A stretch of 64,000 nt of DNA from Oscillospiraceae bacterium (GCA_017458335.1 JAFTFT010000005.1:268058-332057), one strand, 5' to 3'. Shown: positions 19,664-28,779, counted from the stretch's first letter. The notes: generated by a model from the letters alone, not told the origin. Numbers and translations: made by a program.

Positions 19664-19699
19664 CAGACGCCTGCCGCAGGGGCTGCGGCAGGGCGTCTG
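19664..19699 (-). repeat. Hairpin between dctP and dctQ (system 1)
   Basis: CAGACGCCTGCCGCAG and CTGCGGCAGGGCGTCTG form a long stem with one bulge and no T run. It probably stabilises the dctP message end. Confidence 0.75.
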
Positions 19700-19748
19700 A
19701 AAGGGATATACTATGTTCAGATTGCGAAAAGAATCTCAGCAGACAATC

Positions 19749-20783
19749 TCAGGCTGCGTTGGCCGCGTCGTACTCGGCAACCAGTTCCTGAAGCTGGCCG
19801 ATGAAGCCTTCGGTGACACCGTCTTCGGCGACCATGCGGTCATACTCCGGCTGCATGACAGCGCGGAAGGCCTCGACATCGACATCGTTGAAGTGGCAGC
19901 CCTGCTCCTTCTCGAGCATCTCCATGGTGCTCTGGAAGTTGTCATCGGTGAACTGGGTCAGCTCGGCCGCGCCGTAGGTGAACTCTTCCTGGATGATGTC
20001 GCGGTACTCTTCGGGGATGGAGTTCCAGACATCGATGTTGATGTAGGCGCCGCAGGTTCCGATCAGGTGGTTGGTGAAGGACATCTGCTTGGCAACCTCG
20101 GCCGAGCCGTTGGTGGAGTAGGCGTTCATGTTGCCTTCCAGACCGTCGACAACACCCTGCTGTACGGCGGAGATGGTCTCACCGAAGGGCATGGCGACCG
20201 GGGTGGCGCCCATGGCGGTCAGGCAGTTGATGTACATGGAGCTGTTGGGAACGCGGATCTTCATGCCCTTCATGTCATCGGGGGTGACGATCTCCTTGTT
20301 GGTCTGCATGCAGCGCAGGCCGACGTTGAAGTCGAGGGCGAGAACGTGGATGCCGTAGTTGTCCTCAATGTCCTGGCAGAGCGCCTTGACCACGTCGGAC
20401 TGGCAGACATAGGAGTACTCCTGAAGGTTGGCATAGAGCATCGGAGCGATCAGAGCTTCGAAGTTGATGTTGTAGTCGGCGAGGTAGGAGGGATCTTCGC
20501 AGGCGATCCAGTTGGAGCCGTCCACGACCTGCTGCAGGTTGTCCTTGTAGACAGCCAGCTGGCTGGAGCCGTAGGTCTGAATCTCGACCGCGCCGTTGGT
20601 GCGCTCGAGGATGCGGGCCGCGACCTGCTCCATCTCGACGGTGAGCTGCTCGGTGGGGGCAAAGACGTGGCTGAGCTTGAGGGTGATGTGATAATCATCA
20701 TCGGCGGCGAAAGCGGTGGTGCCGACGCTGCAGAGAGCGACGACCATCACGAGGGTGAGGAGAAGCGCGAGGAGTTTTTTCAT
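19749..20783 (-). CDS. dctP: TRAP transporter solute-binding protein (system 1)
   Basis: A DctP-family extracellular receptor of 344 residues. The start at 20783 gives the signal peptide MKKLLALLLTLVMVVALCSV followed by GTTAFAA, with AGGAAAGGA about 9 bases upstream; the frame extends further upstream but without a ribosome site. Family features include LKLSHVFAPTEQ at the mature N-terminus, GMKIRVPNS with the ligand-binding arginine near 180, and the VVDGLEGNM segment. The arginine pocket favours a carboxylate or similar anion. It heads dctP-dctQ-dctM and is divergent from a LacI-type gene. Confidence 0.93.
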   Translation of the reverse strand: MKKLLALLLTLVMVVALCSVGTTAFAADDDYHITLKLSHVFAPTEQLTVEMEQVAARILERTNGAVEIQTYGSSQLAVYKDNLQQVVDGSNWIACEDPSYLADYNINFEALIAPMLYANLQEYSYVCQSDVVKALCQDIEDNYGIHVLALDFNVGLRCMQTNKEIVTPDDMKGMKIRVPNSSMYINCLTAMGATPVAMPFGETISAVQQGVVDGLEGNMNAYSTNGSAEVAKQMSFTNHLIGTCGAYINIDVWNSIPEEYRDIIQEEFTYGAAELTQFTDDNFQSTMEMLEKEQGCHFNDVDVEAFRAVMQPEYDRMVAEDGVTEGFIGQLQELVAEYDAANAA

Positions 20784-20851
20784 GTGATTCGTCCTTTCCT
20801 GCTTCAGCTTAATATTTTGCTGAAGACTGATAAAAATTTTGCGAAATAGCC

Positions 20852-20906
20852 GCAAACGGTTACTCAAAAGTTAACACAGATCAAATTTGAAGTCAATATT
20901 AACGAC
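20852..20906 (-). promoter_or_regulatory. dctP1 promoter with LacI-type operator
   Basis: On the minus strand TTGACT is followed after about 16 bases by TTAACT, and directly downstream lies GTAACCGTTTGC (20852-20863), a LacI-family operator-like sequence. The divergent LacI gene at 21063 is the obvious candidate regulator (inference). Confidence 0.5.
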
Positions 20907-21062
20907 CGATTTTCGGCTTTTTCCACAGTTTCAGCCCCTCTTTTTTGGATAAAATGTCAGTTGAAAAATGCTTAATTAAATGATTTAATTTAAACACAAT
21001 CTTAAACCAGTATTGTTCTTTTTTTGACGTGAACAATGCCGGATGATAAGGATGAACCGACC

Positions 21063-22133
21063 ATGAGTAAGAAAGTCACACTGCGTGACATCGCGGACGC
21101 AACCGGGGTTACAACCGCCAGCGTCTCGATGATCCTGAACGGGAAGAATCTCTCCCGTTTTACACCCGAACTGGTCAGCCGTGTCCTGGATACGGCGAGG
21201 ATGCTGCATTATACAGTTCCCTCGGCACGGAACAAAATCAGACAGATCGCCGTGATCAGTCCGTCGGTCAACAATGCCTACCACACCACGATCATGATGG
21301 GCATCGACCGGGCCGCACTGGCCAGCGGCTACATTGCGCATATCTACAACACCTACTGGAACCCGAACATCGAGCTGTCCATCCTGAATCTGCTGGAACA
21401 GCAGCGGGTATCCGGCATCATCTATCTCATGAATCCGCTTCAGGCGAAACGTGCCAGGGAGATCGACCGCCACATTCCGATTGTCGCGATCGGGGACATC
21501 GTCAACGAGCTGGGCATCGACACCGTGGACGTGAACAACTTCCAGGCGGGCCAGATGGTGGCCGAGTATCTGATCGGCCTGGGGCACCGCCACATCGCCT
21601 ACCTCACAACGTCTCTGAACGCGCACCATATCTCCCGCGTTCGGCGCTGCGAGGGCCTGCAGGAGGCCTTTCGGCGTCTCTGCCCGGAAGGGAGCGTCTC
21701 GGTCTACTGCAAGGACAACAAATATGAGCAGGAGATCCAGTCGGTCACCATTGAGATGGATTCCGGCCGGGAACTGGCCTATGAATGCATCCAGAACTCG
21801 AAGATCACCGGAATCGTCGCCATCAACGACATGGTGGGTTACGGCGTACTGGACGGCCTGCTGGAGAAGGGCTATCGCGTTCCGGAGGATTACAGTCTCT
21901 GCGGTTTTGACAACGTCTTCCCCTCGGGCTTCCATCGCATGGAGCTCACCACCGTCGATCATTCGACCCAGGACCACGGGGCCAGCGCCTTCCATCTGCT
22001 CCGCGGGAGAATGGAGGAGCGCAGTGAAAAGCAGGCGGATTACCCGATTACCCGCCTGGAATACCGCAGCCGTCTGATTGTCCGCGGCAGCACGGCCGCA
22101 CCGAGGAAAGGAGCCCGGGATGGATCGGTATGA
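21063..22133 (+). CDS. LacI-family transcriptional regulator
   Basis: A 356-residue LacI/GalR repressor. The helix-turn-helix reads KKVTLRDIADATGVTTASVS, then a hinge with ILNGKNLSRFTPELVSRVLD, then the effector domain (IAVISPSVNNAYHTTIMMGI, GIVAINDMVGYGVLDGL, LCGFDNV). The start at 21063 is chosen because AAGGATG lies about 9 bases upstream; an earlier in-frame ATG at 21036 lacks a site. It is divergent from TRAP system 1 and probably controls it. The downstream small gene overlaps its end by 14 bases. Confidence 0.9.
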   Translation: MSKKVTLRDIADATGVTTASVSMILNGKNLSRFTPELVSRVLDTARMLHYTVPSARNKIRQIAVISPSVNNAYHTTIMMGIDRAALASGYIAHIYNTYWNPNIELSILNLLEQQRVSGIIYLMNPLQAKRAREIDRHIPIVAIGDIVNELGIDTVDVNNFQAGQMVAEYLIGLGHRHIAYLTTSLNAHHISRVRRCEGLQEAFRRLCPEGSVSVYCKDNKYEQEIQSVTIEMDSGRELAYECIQNSKITGIVAINDMVGYGVLDGLLEKGYRVPEDYSLCGFDNVFPSGFHRMELTTVDHSTQDHGASAFHLLRGRMEERSEKQADYPITRLEYRSRLIVRGSTAAPRKGARDGSV

Positions 22134-22707
22134 CATCACCATGGAACACAACGAGGACAGCCTCATCGCGCTGTCGCACATGCAGTATGACCTGTTCTGC
22201 ACCCGGAACTTCATCGCCCGCAGCCTCCTGAGCCTTGTGGCCATCGCCGTCGGGGCGGTGTATTTCAGCCGCTTCTGGGGCATTGCCCTGGTGGCCTACG
22301 GCGCCTATCTCATGACCAGCACCTACAGTGCCTCCAACCACACGGCGAAAAAGCTGACCGAGGCCATCAAGGCGTCGGGAAAAGGCTTTCCTTCCTCCCG
22401 CTACCGCTTCACCGACAAGGGGATCGAGATTACCTTCCATCCGGGAAAAGAAGATGAGGAGAAGCTGACCCCGGTGGGTTACGGTGAGATTCTGAAATTG
22501 GGCGAGGATCTGAACTTCTTGTACCTCTTCCCGACGCCGAACGGGGGATACTGCATCCCGAAAACGAAGCTGGGGGAGAAGCAGAAGGACTTTGTCAAGT
22601 TTGTGGAGTGGAAAACCGGAAAGAAATTCTACCGCCGGCGTCCGTCTCCGCTCCAGCGCATCCGCGACTGGCTCCGGGAGCGCAACAGCGAGCCGGAGCA
22701 CCTCTGA
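22120..22707 (+). CDS. YcxB-like domain membrane protein
   Basis: A 195-residue protein of unknown function. Residues 1-30 are cytoplasmic-looking, two close membrane helices occupy about 32-70, and a YcxB-like beta-rich domain follows (FTDKGIEITF, YGEILKLGEDLNFLYLF, YCIPKTKL). The tail is strongly basic. AGGAAAGGAG six bases before the ATG supports the start even though it overlaps the LacI-type gene by 14 bases, implying translational coupling. Whether it acts in the same pathway is unknown. Confidence 0.7.
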   Translation: MDRYDITMEHNEDSLIALSHMQYDLFCTRNFIARSLLSLVAIAVGAVYFSRFWGIALVAYGAYLMTSTYSASNHTAKKLTEAIKASGKGFPSSRYRFTDKGIEITFHPGKEDEEKLTPVGYGEILKLGEDLNFLYLFPTPNGGYCIPKTKLGEKQKDFVKFVEWKTGKKFYRRRPSPLQRIRDWLRERNSEPEHL

Positions 22708-22808
22708 ATGGACACTTTTGATATCGGGGTTTACTTCTTTCGTGATTCATGTGTGCTGCTTATAAGGTGATGTTCTGTGAGAACGGCTTGTGACATAACA
22801 GAGGCTTT

Positions 22809-22906
22809 GAAGTAAAACGAAGCAGTATTGAAGTATGTTTGAAGTAGCTTTGAAGTTCGTTAGAAGTAGCTTTGAAGTAAGAGTGAAGTACAATCGAAGA
22901 AAGCAG
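22809..22906. repeat. Array of nine 11-bp GAAGTA repeats
   Basis: GAAGTA-like hexamers begin at 22809, 22819, 22830, 22841, 22852, 22863, 22874, 22885 and 22896, i.e. almost exactly every 11 bases, close to one DNA helical turn. The array lies between two convergent gene ends and its last unit abuts the terminator stem. Confidence 0.85.
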
Positions 22907-22942
22907 GGCGGACATGGATTTAACATATCCGCCCTGCTTTTC
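22900..22942. terminator. Bidirectional terminator between YcxB-like gene and dctM2
   Basis: AAAGCAGGGCGGA and TCCGCCCTGCTTTT flank a 15-base loop. It can end transcription in either direction. Confidence 0.88.
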
Positions 22943-22981
22943 GTCAGGAAAGTTGGAGTACTGCTCCAGAAAAAGAAATCA

Positions 22982-24310
22982 TTAGAAATTGACCAGGTTG
23001 CCGCTTGCCGTGCCGTAGACCAGGTTCGGAACAATGGTGACCAGCCAGGGCACAAAGGTGATCAGGAGCAGCACAAGGAAGAGGCAGATGATGAACGGCC
23101 AGACTTCTTTGATAAAGGCGCTGATCTTGCAGCCGGTGATGCCGCAGGTCGTGAACATCATGGAACCGAAAGGAGGCGTAATGCCGCCGATCATGATGTT
23201 GACGATGCAGACCAGACCGAAATGGATGGTGTCGATGCCGAGGTTCTTCGCCACCGGCAGCAGCAGCGGGGTCGCGATCATCAGCGCGGCGCCGCCTTCG
23301 AGGAACATGCCCATGAACAGCAGCACGACATTGACCAGCATCAGGAACACATACTTGTTGGTGGTGAGGGTGGTAATGGAAGCCGCGACGATCTTGGGCA
23401 GGTTGATCATGCTCATGTAATAACCGAAGGTGCTGGCCGAGACCATGATCAGCACGACGCTGGAGGTGCCGGCGATGGTGTCAAGCATGATGGGGATAAA
23501 GTGCTTCCTGAAGTGCAGCTGGCGGTACACAAACTTGCCGATGATGAAGCAGTACAGCACCGCGACCGCGCCGCCTTCGGCCGGCGTAAACAGGCCGAAG
23601 CGCATACCGAGGATGATGCCGAAGGGAAAGAACAGGCCCCAGAAGGAGATGAACGCCTGCTTCAGCACTTCCTTGATCGGCGGGAACTTGTCGCGCGTGG
23701 TGGGATAGTTGCGCTTATGCGCGATGATGGCCACGACGATCATCATCGAAATGCTCATCAGAATGCCGGGGACATAGCCTGCCGCGAAGATACGGCCGAG
23801 GGAGGCCTGGGCGATCAGCGAGTAGACGATCAGGTTGACTCCGGGAGGAATGACCGGGGTGGCCGCCGAGGAGGCCGCGGTAATGGCGGCGGAGAAGGCC
23901 TTGGAGTAGCCGCGCTTCTCCATCTCCGGGACCAGCATCTTCGACTGCATGGCGCAGTCGGCGTTGGCCGAGCCGGAGCAGCCGCCCATCAGCATGCTCA
24001 GCAGCACGTTGACCTGGGCCAGGCCGCCCTTCATGTGGCCGGTGACGCATTCGCAGAAGTCCATCAGCTTATCGGCAATCCCGCCGTAGTTCATGACGGA
24101 GCCCGACATGACGAAGAAGGGGATCGCCAGCATGGAGAAGGACCCGGTGGAGTTCATGACCTTCTGGAGAATGGTCCAGGGCTGAACCGTGGTGTTGATG
24201 AACAGGAAGTAGATGAAGGTGGAGCCGAAGAGCGCATAGACGATCGGCATGCCGAGGAAGTAGAGGATGAAGACCAGGAAGATCGGAATCAGGTTGGTAA
24301 AGGTCAACAT
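22982..24310 (-). CDS. dctM: TRAP transporter large permease (system 2)
   Basis: A 442-residue DctM subunit with about 12 membrane segments, close to the system 1 protein (LAIPFFVMSGSVMNYGG, LLSMLMGGCSGSANADCAM, MIGGITPPFGSMMF). Its start shares one base with the dctQ stop (TGATG). The C-terminus is slightly longer than system 1, ending GTASGNLVNF. Systems 1 and 2 are clearly more alike to each other than to system 3, suggesting local duplication followed by divergence. Confidence 0.95.
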   Translation of the reverse strand: MLTFTNLIPIFLVFILYFLGMPIVYALFGSTFIYFLFINTTVQPWTILQKVMNSTGSFSMLAIPFFVMSGSVMNYGGIADKLMDFCECVTGHMKGGLAQVNVLLSMLMGGCSGSANADCAMQSKMLVPEMEKRGYSKAFSAAITAASSAATPVIPPGVNLIVYSLIAQASLGRIFAAGYVPGILMSISMMIVVAIIAHKRNYPTTRDKFPPIKEVLKQAFISFWGLFFPFGIILGMRFGLFTPAEGGAVAVLYCFIIGKFVYRQLHFRKHFIPIMLDTIAGTSSVVLIMVSASTFGYYMSMINLPKIVAASITTLTTNKYVFLMLVNVVLLFMGMFLEGGAALMIATPLLLPVAKNLGIDTIHFGLVCIVNIMIGGITPPFGSMMFTTCGITGCKISAFIKEVWPFIICLFLVLLLITFVPWLVTIVPNLVYGTASGNLVNF

Positions 24311-24903
24311 CAGTACGCGCCTCCTTCCTCGACGATTTTTTCAGACTCTTCCTGCGGCTTGGCCTTGATCAGATGCAGGCGGTCGCGCAGGAAGAAGTAG
24401 ATTGCATAAATCAGTGAGAGGCCGAAGCCGAGCGGCACGGCGATGCCGGTGTACCATTTGGGAATCCGGAGCGTATCGGTCAGGGTCAGCTTGATCTGGC
24501 CGACATACTTCCACGCGCCGTCGACCTGCTGGAAGATAATGCCGCGCTTCCAGATCAGGTTGCAGACATACTGCGCGCTGATATAGGTCAGCAGAATCAG
24601 AATCAGGATCTGGATGATATCCATGACAAACTCAATGACCTCCCTGGACTTGCCATGGATAAGATTGACGACAATGTCGACACCGAGGTGCGCATGCCTC
24701 CGGTGCGCGTAGGCGCTGCCCATGAAGACGGTCCAGATGAAGAGGCCGGTCACCACTTCATCGGTCCACTTGATGGGGCTGTTCAGAAAATAGCGGAAGA
24801 TGACGTTGGCATTGACGAGAATCACGCAGATGGTCAGCGTAACGCCGCAGATGACCGCGTCGAGGTTGGTCACAATCCGCTTGAAAAGGGATTTCTTTTT
24901 CAT
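24310..24903 (-). CDS. dctQ: TRAP transporter small permease (system 2)
   Basis: A 197-residue DctQ subunit with four membrane helices and the motif RYFLNSPIKWTDEVVTGLFIW near 37. It carries an insertion of about 25 residues before the last helix (IWKRGIIFQQVDGAWKYVGQ) compared with system 1. ATG at 24903 is preferred; a TTG six bases upstream is also in frame. The ribosome site is weak (AAAGAAAG), consistent with low expression relative to dctP. Confidence 0.9.
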   Translation of the reverse strand: MKKKSLFKRIVTNLDAVICGVTLTICVILVNANVIFRYFLNSPIKWTDEVVTGLFIWTVFMGSAYAHRRHAHLGVDIVVNLIHGKSREVIEFVMDIIQILILILLTYISAQYVCNLIWKRGIIFQQVDGAWKYVGQIKLTLTDTLRIPKWYTGIAVPLGFGLSLIYAIYFFLRDRLHLIKAKPQEESEKIVEEGGAY

Positions 24904-24960
24904 AGGCAATCACATAATCTGCTTTCTTTACAGAATAAAACAGGGGCTGATACCCGACAT

Positions 24961-24986
24961 GGACTGCCCGGAAAACCGGGCAGTCC
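24961..24986 (-). repeat. Hairpin between dctP and dctQ (system 2)
   Basis: Perfect 11-base stem GGACTGCCCGG / CCGGGCAGTCC with an AAAA loop, 52 bases after the dctP stop. No strong T run follows on the minus strand. Confidence 0.8.
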
Positions 24987-25037
24987 AGTCGTTTGCGTCT
25001 TGAAAATAATTGGGGAATGATAGGATTCGGGTGAGAA

Positions 25038-26072
25038 TCAGGCGGCCTTCTCAGCGCGGAACGCGGTGAGGGCGTCGACCAGCTGCTGGTGCAGGTCGGG
25101 GTTGGCGCCGTACTCTTCAACGATCCAGTCATAGACCGGTGCGCAGGCCTCGGTGAAGGCGTCGATGTCGACTTCGTTCCAGGTCACGCCGTCTTCGTTC
25201 TTCATCTTCTCGATCTGAACCTGCTCGTCATCGGCGCAGGAGGTCTGCTCCCACATACCGAACTCGAGGGCGCACTCGTCGAGAATGTCACGCCACTTCT
25301 CGGGGATGGACTCATACACATCCTCAGCCATGAACAGCCAGCGGGTTGCGATGAAGTGGTTGGTCAGAGCGACCTTCTTGACCAGCTCGTAGGGAGCGCC
25401 GGCACCGGCGAGGGTGGAGGTGGAGCCTTCAAAGCCGTCGACAACACCGGAGGAGATGGAGGAAAGGCACTCGGTGAAGCTCATGGGAACCGGAGTGGCG
25501 CCCAGGCACTCGATGGTCTTGATGAACAGCGGGGCGGTGGTGGAGCGGAGCTTGACACCGTTGAGGTCTTCGGGCTTATAGATGTCCTTGTTGGTGACGA
25601 CGGAGCGATAGCCGAAGGAGTAGTGGGTGTCGAGAACGTGGATGTTCTCTTCCGCCAGACGATCGGTGATGTCCTTCACGATCTCAGAGCCCATGATGTA
25701 GTTGTACTCTTCGTCGTTGGTGAAGAGCATCGGGCCGGCCAGAACGGCGCAGTCACCGACATACTCGGCGAACAGGGAGGGCTCTTCCAGGCCGATCCAG
25801 TTGTCGCCGTTGTAGGCGTGAACCAGGGAGTCGGCATAGCAGTCCAGCTCGTTCAGACCGTGATAGGTCACGGTGATGTGGCCTTCGGTCCGCTCGGTGA
25901 CGGCTTCGGCGAAGAGTTCGGCCGCCTTGTAGTTCCACTCAGCAGGGTTGAAGACGTTGGAGTAGGTCAGGTCAATGTGGAAATCATCCGCGTCGTCCGC
26001 GTAAGCCGTTCCGACCGCTGCGAGCGAGAAGATCATGGCCATGACCATCAGCATTGCGAGGAGTTTTTTCAT
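25038..26072 (-). CDS. dctP: TRAP transporter solute-binding protein (system 2)
   Basis: A 344-residue DctP receptor with signal peptide MKKLLAMLMVMAMIFSLAAV and cleavage near TAYA/DD. The mature protein starts with LTYSNVFNPAEW and carries GVKLRSTTAP with the conserved binding arginine near 175, plus GVVDGFEGSTS. Length and order match the family. No lipobox cysteine is present. The ligand cannot be read from sequence; arginine conservation suggests an anionic group. Confidence 0.93.
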   Translation of the reverse strand: MKKLLAMLMVMAMIFSLAAVGTAYADDADDFHIDLTYSNVFNPAEWNYKAAELFAEAVTERTEGHITVTYHGLNELDCYADSLVHAYNGDNWIGLEEPSLFAEYVGDCAVLAGPMLFTNDEEYNYIMGSEIVKDITDRLAEENIHVLDTHYSFGYRSVVTNKDIYKPEDLNGVKLRSTTAPLFIKTIECLGATPVPMSFTECLSSISSGVVDGFEGSTSTLAGAGAPYELVKKVALTNHFIATRWLFMAEDVYESIPEKWRDILDECALEFGMWEQTSCADDEQVQIEKMKNEDGVTWNEVDIDAFTEACAPVYDWIVEEYGANPDLHQQLVDALTAFRAEKAA

Positions 26073-26590
26073 GTTGTTGCCATCCTTTTCATTTAATTTG
26101 GTTATATATTCGTGCAGTGCACGGTAACCACATCATCAGTCCCGGAAGCGGTTTTCTTCCGATCCGGGAAAGCGGCCGTTTACATAACAAAAGCCGCCAT
26201 AAAAGGGTGATCAGCCGCAGAAACACGGCTGACGGAAGAAGATCACAGCAATATACGGGGCTCATCCATAATGGATCAGATAAATATTAACATCCTGTGA
26301 ATACCGGTTAAAATATACGCGCAAAAGACGAAAATGTCAACCTGTCAGATAGGTTGAACGGACGCTTTTGACTGATTGCACAAATTGGAGAACGGAATTT
26401 TGTGAGGTTTGCGGTATTGACGAAGAATACTTGCGAACTTCTTTTCAGCCCTGCTGATGAAAATGAAAGAGGCTGGGGCGGGGAATAAAAGCCAAACTCG
26501 GGAAGCCCGAAATCAATCCGGCTTCCCGAGCGAAAATGCGGCCTGGTAATGTACCTTTTCATATACTCCTGTAGACGGACATGAAGTTGC
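26073..26590. other. Gene-free stretch between dctP2 and the dehydrogenase gene
   Basis: No credible gene is seen in these 518 bases. It holds a perfect 13-base palindrome CGTGCAGTGCACG (26111-26123), a possible operator upstream of dctP2, AT-rich DNA likely to contain the dctP2 promoter, and a terminator at 26497-26530. Confidence 0.6.
26497..26530 (-). terminator. Terminator of the dehydrogenase/TIM-barrel operon
   Basis: CTCGGGAAGCC and GGCTTCCCGAG flank a 12-base loop; on the minus strand a T-rich stretch (TTTGGCTTTTATT) follows. It lies 61 bases past the stop of the 26591 gene. Confidence 0.75.
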
Positions 26591-28036
26591 TTACAGCCCC
26601 GCGTCGAGGGCTTCCGCCCGGTTGATGATCATCTGCACGAAATCATCGGTCCAGACGCCGCTGAAATGCAGAAGATCGATGATGGAGAAGCGGTTTCGCA
26701 TCAGGTGGCAGTTTGTGATGGCCCAGGTGGCCGTTTTCGCGTCCACCGGATAGTTCAGAACACTGTACCGGCAGGGAGCCTCTGCGTTGTGCATGCATCT
26801 GGAGATGTAGGCGGGATCTTTGACCCAGGGAGAGACCGTCGCCTTAAACTCGTCAAAATGATCCAGAAACTGCCGGAAGCTGTCGCGGTTATCATGCCAG
26901 CGGCGAAGTTTCTTCTGATAGTCCGACCAGCACTCGTCCGCGGCGGAGTGGGTGCCATCCAGCCAGTCAAAGGCTGCCCGGACCCGCGGTTCCATCTCTT
27001 CAGGACTGGGGTAGCACGCGCCGAGGTCTACCGCCTTCGGGTCAAACTCATGCAGAAAGTAATCCCACAGAAGGCAGGAGATGATGCCGGAGACCGCCAC
27101 CTGGGTTCCGTGATAGCAGATTCCGGTCTTTCGCACGCCGGAGGCCATGTCAATGAGATGACTCATGACGTGCTCGGAACCGGAAGCCGGGGAGCTCTCG
27201 TCGGCCAGCCCCATGGAGAGGCCGCTGAGCGTCAGAACATTGGCGAGATCGCCGATAACCTCCGGGTCGCAGGCGGCGAGCCTGGCGGAGTTCTCCAGGA
27301 GCCTCTCGCACTGTGTCCGGATCATGTCGGACGGCGCGGTATGGAAGTTCCCGCCCATCCCGAGCATATAGCCCAGGTACCAGTCCACCGGCGCGGTCCA
27401 GGTGGCGATCAGATCCCCGTAGCCGCTGACGTTCATCTCGGGCGGGGCGGCGGTAACGATGTCGAGATCAATGATCAGTACCGTCGGATAGCGGGAGTGT
27501 ACCGTGCGCTTGACTCCGCTGATGAGCATGACGGAGGAGTTGTCGGAAAACGCGTTCACCGAGAGCGCGGTCTGGACGATGACCAGCGGAAGGGGATTGG
27601 CCTTATCCGCGTAGAACGTGCCGTACTTGCAAAGGTCACAGATGGTGCCGGAGCCGACCCCGACGACGCAGTCCTTGCCGGGGAGCCGCTCCTGAATCTT
27701 TGCGGCGTTTTCCGGCGTGCAGTGCACGATGCCCTCCGGCTCACGGATGACGAGCCATTCCACGTCAAAATCCGCCTCAAGCTGTGCCAGAATCTTCTCC
27801 TTGACGGCGTCATTTTTCGTATCGGTGATGACGGTGGGGCCCGTGACCAAAAGGATCTTCTTCCCGGCGGTCAGGGATCGCACCGCATCATTCAGCCCCG
27901 CCACGGCGCCGTGATCGATCAGGATGGCCTTCATGTCGATATCGTGCAGCTTTTCCGGATGCTCCTGCTGCAGCATGATCTCATGCAGCTCATCCAGCTT
28001 AGTTGCATTGGCTTCTATCAGTCGTTGATCTAACAT
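26591..28036 (-). CDS. Glycerol-1-phosphate dehydrogenase-like protein (AraM/iron-alcohol dehydrogenase superfamily)
   Basis: A 481-residue NAD(P)-dependent polyol-phosphate dehydrogenase of the glycerol-1-phosphate dehydrogenase group. VGVGSGTICDLCKY near 132 is the nucleotide-binding turn; candidate metal ligands are D in SGYGDLIATW, H in SGSEHVMSH and H in YHGTQVAV. It is about 100 residues longer than usual, with extra sequence in the C-terminal half. The start at 28036 gives 9-base spacing from AAGGAG; ATG at 28042 is only 3 bases away. It follows the TIM-barrel gene in a probable operon. Substrate is unknown: reduction of dihydroxyacetone phosphate and oxidation of a related polyol phosphate are both possible. 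Confidence 0.82.
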   Translation of the reverse strand: MLDQRLIEANATKLDELHEIMLQQEHPEKLHDIDMKAILIDHGAVAGLNDAVRSLTAGKKILLVTGPTVITDTKNDAVKEKILAQLEADFDVEWLVIREPEGIVHCTPENAAKIQERLPGKDCVVGVGSGTICDLCKYGTFYADKANPLPLVIVQTALSVNAFSDNSSVMLISGVKRTVHSRYPTVLIIDLDIVTAAPPEMNVSGYGDLIATWTAPVDWYLGYMLGMGGNFHTAPSDMIRTQCERLLENSARLAACDPEVIGDLANVLTLSGLSMGLADESSPASGSEHVMSHLIDMASGVRKTGICYHGTQVAVSGIISCLLWDYFLHEFDPKAVDLGACYPSPEEMEPRVRAAFDWLDGTHSAADECWSDYQKKLRRWHDNRDSFRQFLDHFDEFKATVSPWVKDPAYISRCMHNAEAPCRYSVLNYPVDAKTATWAITNCHLMRNRFSIIDLLHFSGVWTDDFVQMIINRAEALDAGL

Positions 28037-28070
28037 AAGCATTCTCTCCTTACAGAAAGCGCCGCGGGCT

Positions 28071-28745
28071 TTATTTTTTCGCCATATAGTCCGCCACGGC
28101 GATCAGGTTCTCACGGAAGCTTCCCTCCGGCAGAAACTTCTTCTCGAACAGAGCGGAACCCATCGTAAAGGTCCAGGGACCGATATCGAACATGGTGTCG
28201 ATCCGGGCAAAGCTGTTGATGCTGCCCGCGATGCAGATCCTGGCCGGAACCGCGGCGCAGAACTCATAGGCCAGCTTTTCTCCGTCCACCACATGGCGAT
28301 AGGCGAGAATGTCAAAGCCCGTGACGCCCTTTTCCATCAGATCCTTCGCGTTCTGAATGATCTCTGCGTTGCTCCCTTCCAGGATGCTCGGGCTGCCGGA
28401 GACCTTCCCGACAAAGGGGAGATAGTCCATGCCGTTGTCCTTCAGCAGCTTGGCTACGCTGTCGTAATAGATGGTGCCCATCAGGTAGTCAAAGCCGCAG
28501 TCGATGGCGGTCTGCGCGCCGTCCAGGCAGCTTTCCTCGTCATAGGTGACGACCTCAAGGAAGGTGGTCTTTCCGGCTGCCTTCATGGCCGCGGTCAGCG
28601 CTTTCATCTGGTCCTTCGGCAGGCCTACGTTCTTGAAGCCCCAGAGTTTGACGGCTTCAATGTCTTTGCATTCCTCGAATACTTCCGCGGCATTGGGCAC
28701 CGTGACGTCATGGTGGGTCAGCATAACGATAATGTCGGGTCTCAT
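28071..28745 (-). CDS. TIM-barrel enzyme of unknown specificity
   Basis: A 224-residue protein with alternating beta/alpha pattern. The last strands carry GSINSFARID and TFTMGSALFEKKF, which resemble the phosphate-binding turns of HisA/NanE-type barrels, so a sugar-phosphate epimerase or aldolase-like role is plausible but not shown. The start at 28745 has a strong AGGAGG site; the frame extends 18 residues upstream without one. It lies 34 bases upstream of the dehydrogenase gene and is divergent from the DeoR gene, whose operator-like palindrome is in the shared upstream region. Confidence 0.65.
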   Translation of the reverse strand: MRPDIIVMLTHHDVTVPNAAEVFEECKDIEAVKLWGFKNVGLPKDQMKALTAAMKAAGKTTFLEVVTYDEESCLDGAQTAIDCGFDYLMGTIYYDSVAKLLKDNGMDYLPFVGKVSGSPSILEGSNAEIIQNAKDLMEKGVTGFDILAYRHVVDGEKLAYEFCAAVPARICIAGSINSFARIDTMFDIGPWTFTMGSALFEKKFLPEGSFRENLIAVADYMAKK

Positions 28746-28779
28746 TGTTATTCCTCCTGTTTCGATAAATTTAAGTATT

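Noticed and set aside
22809-22906. CRISPR array
   Set aside because: Units are 6 bases with 4-5-base gaps; there are no 25-40-base repeats with unique spacers and no cas genes.
22747-23055. Leftward ORF of 102 codons through the 11-bp repeats
   Set aside because: It crosses a terminator stem and the array and overlaps the end of dctM2; the repeat period is not a multiple of three, and no ribosome site was seen.
26308-26562. 84-codon leftward ORF in the gap between dctP2 and the dehydrogenase gene
   Set aside because: It runs over the terminator at 26497-26530, has no ribosome site and no recognisable protein character.
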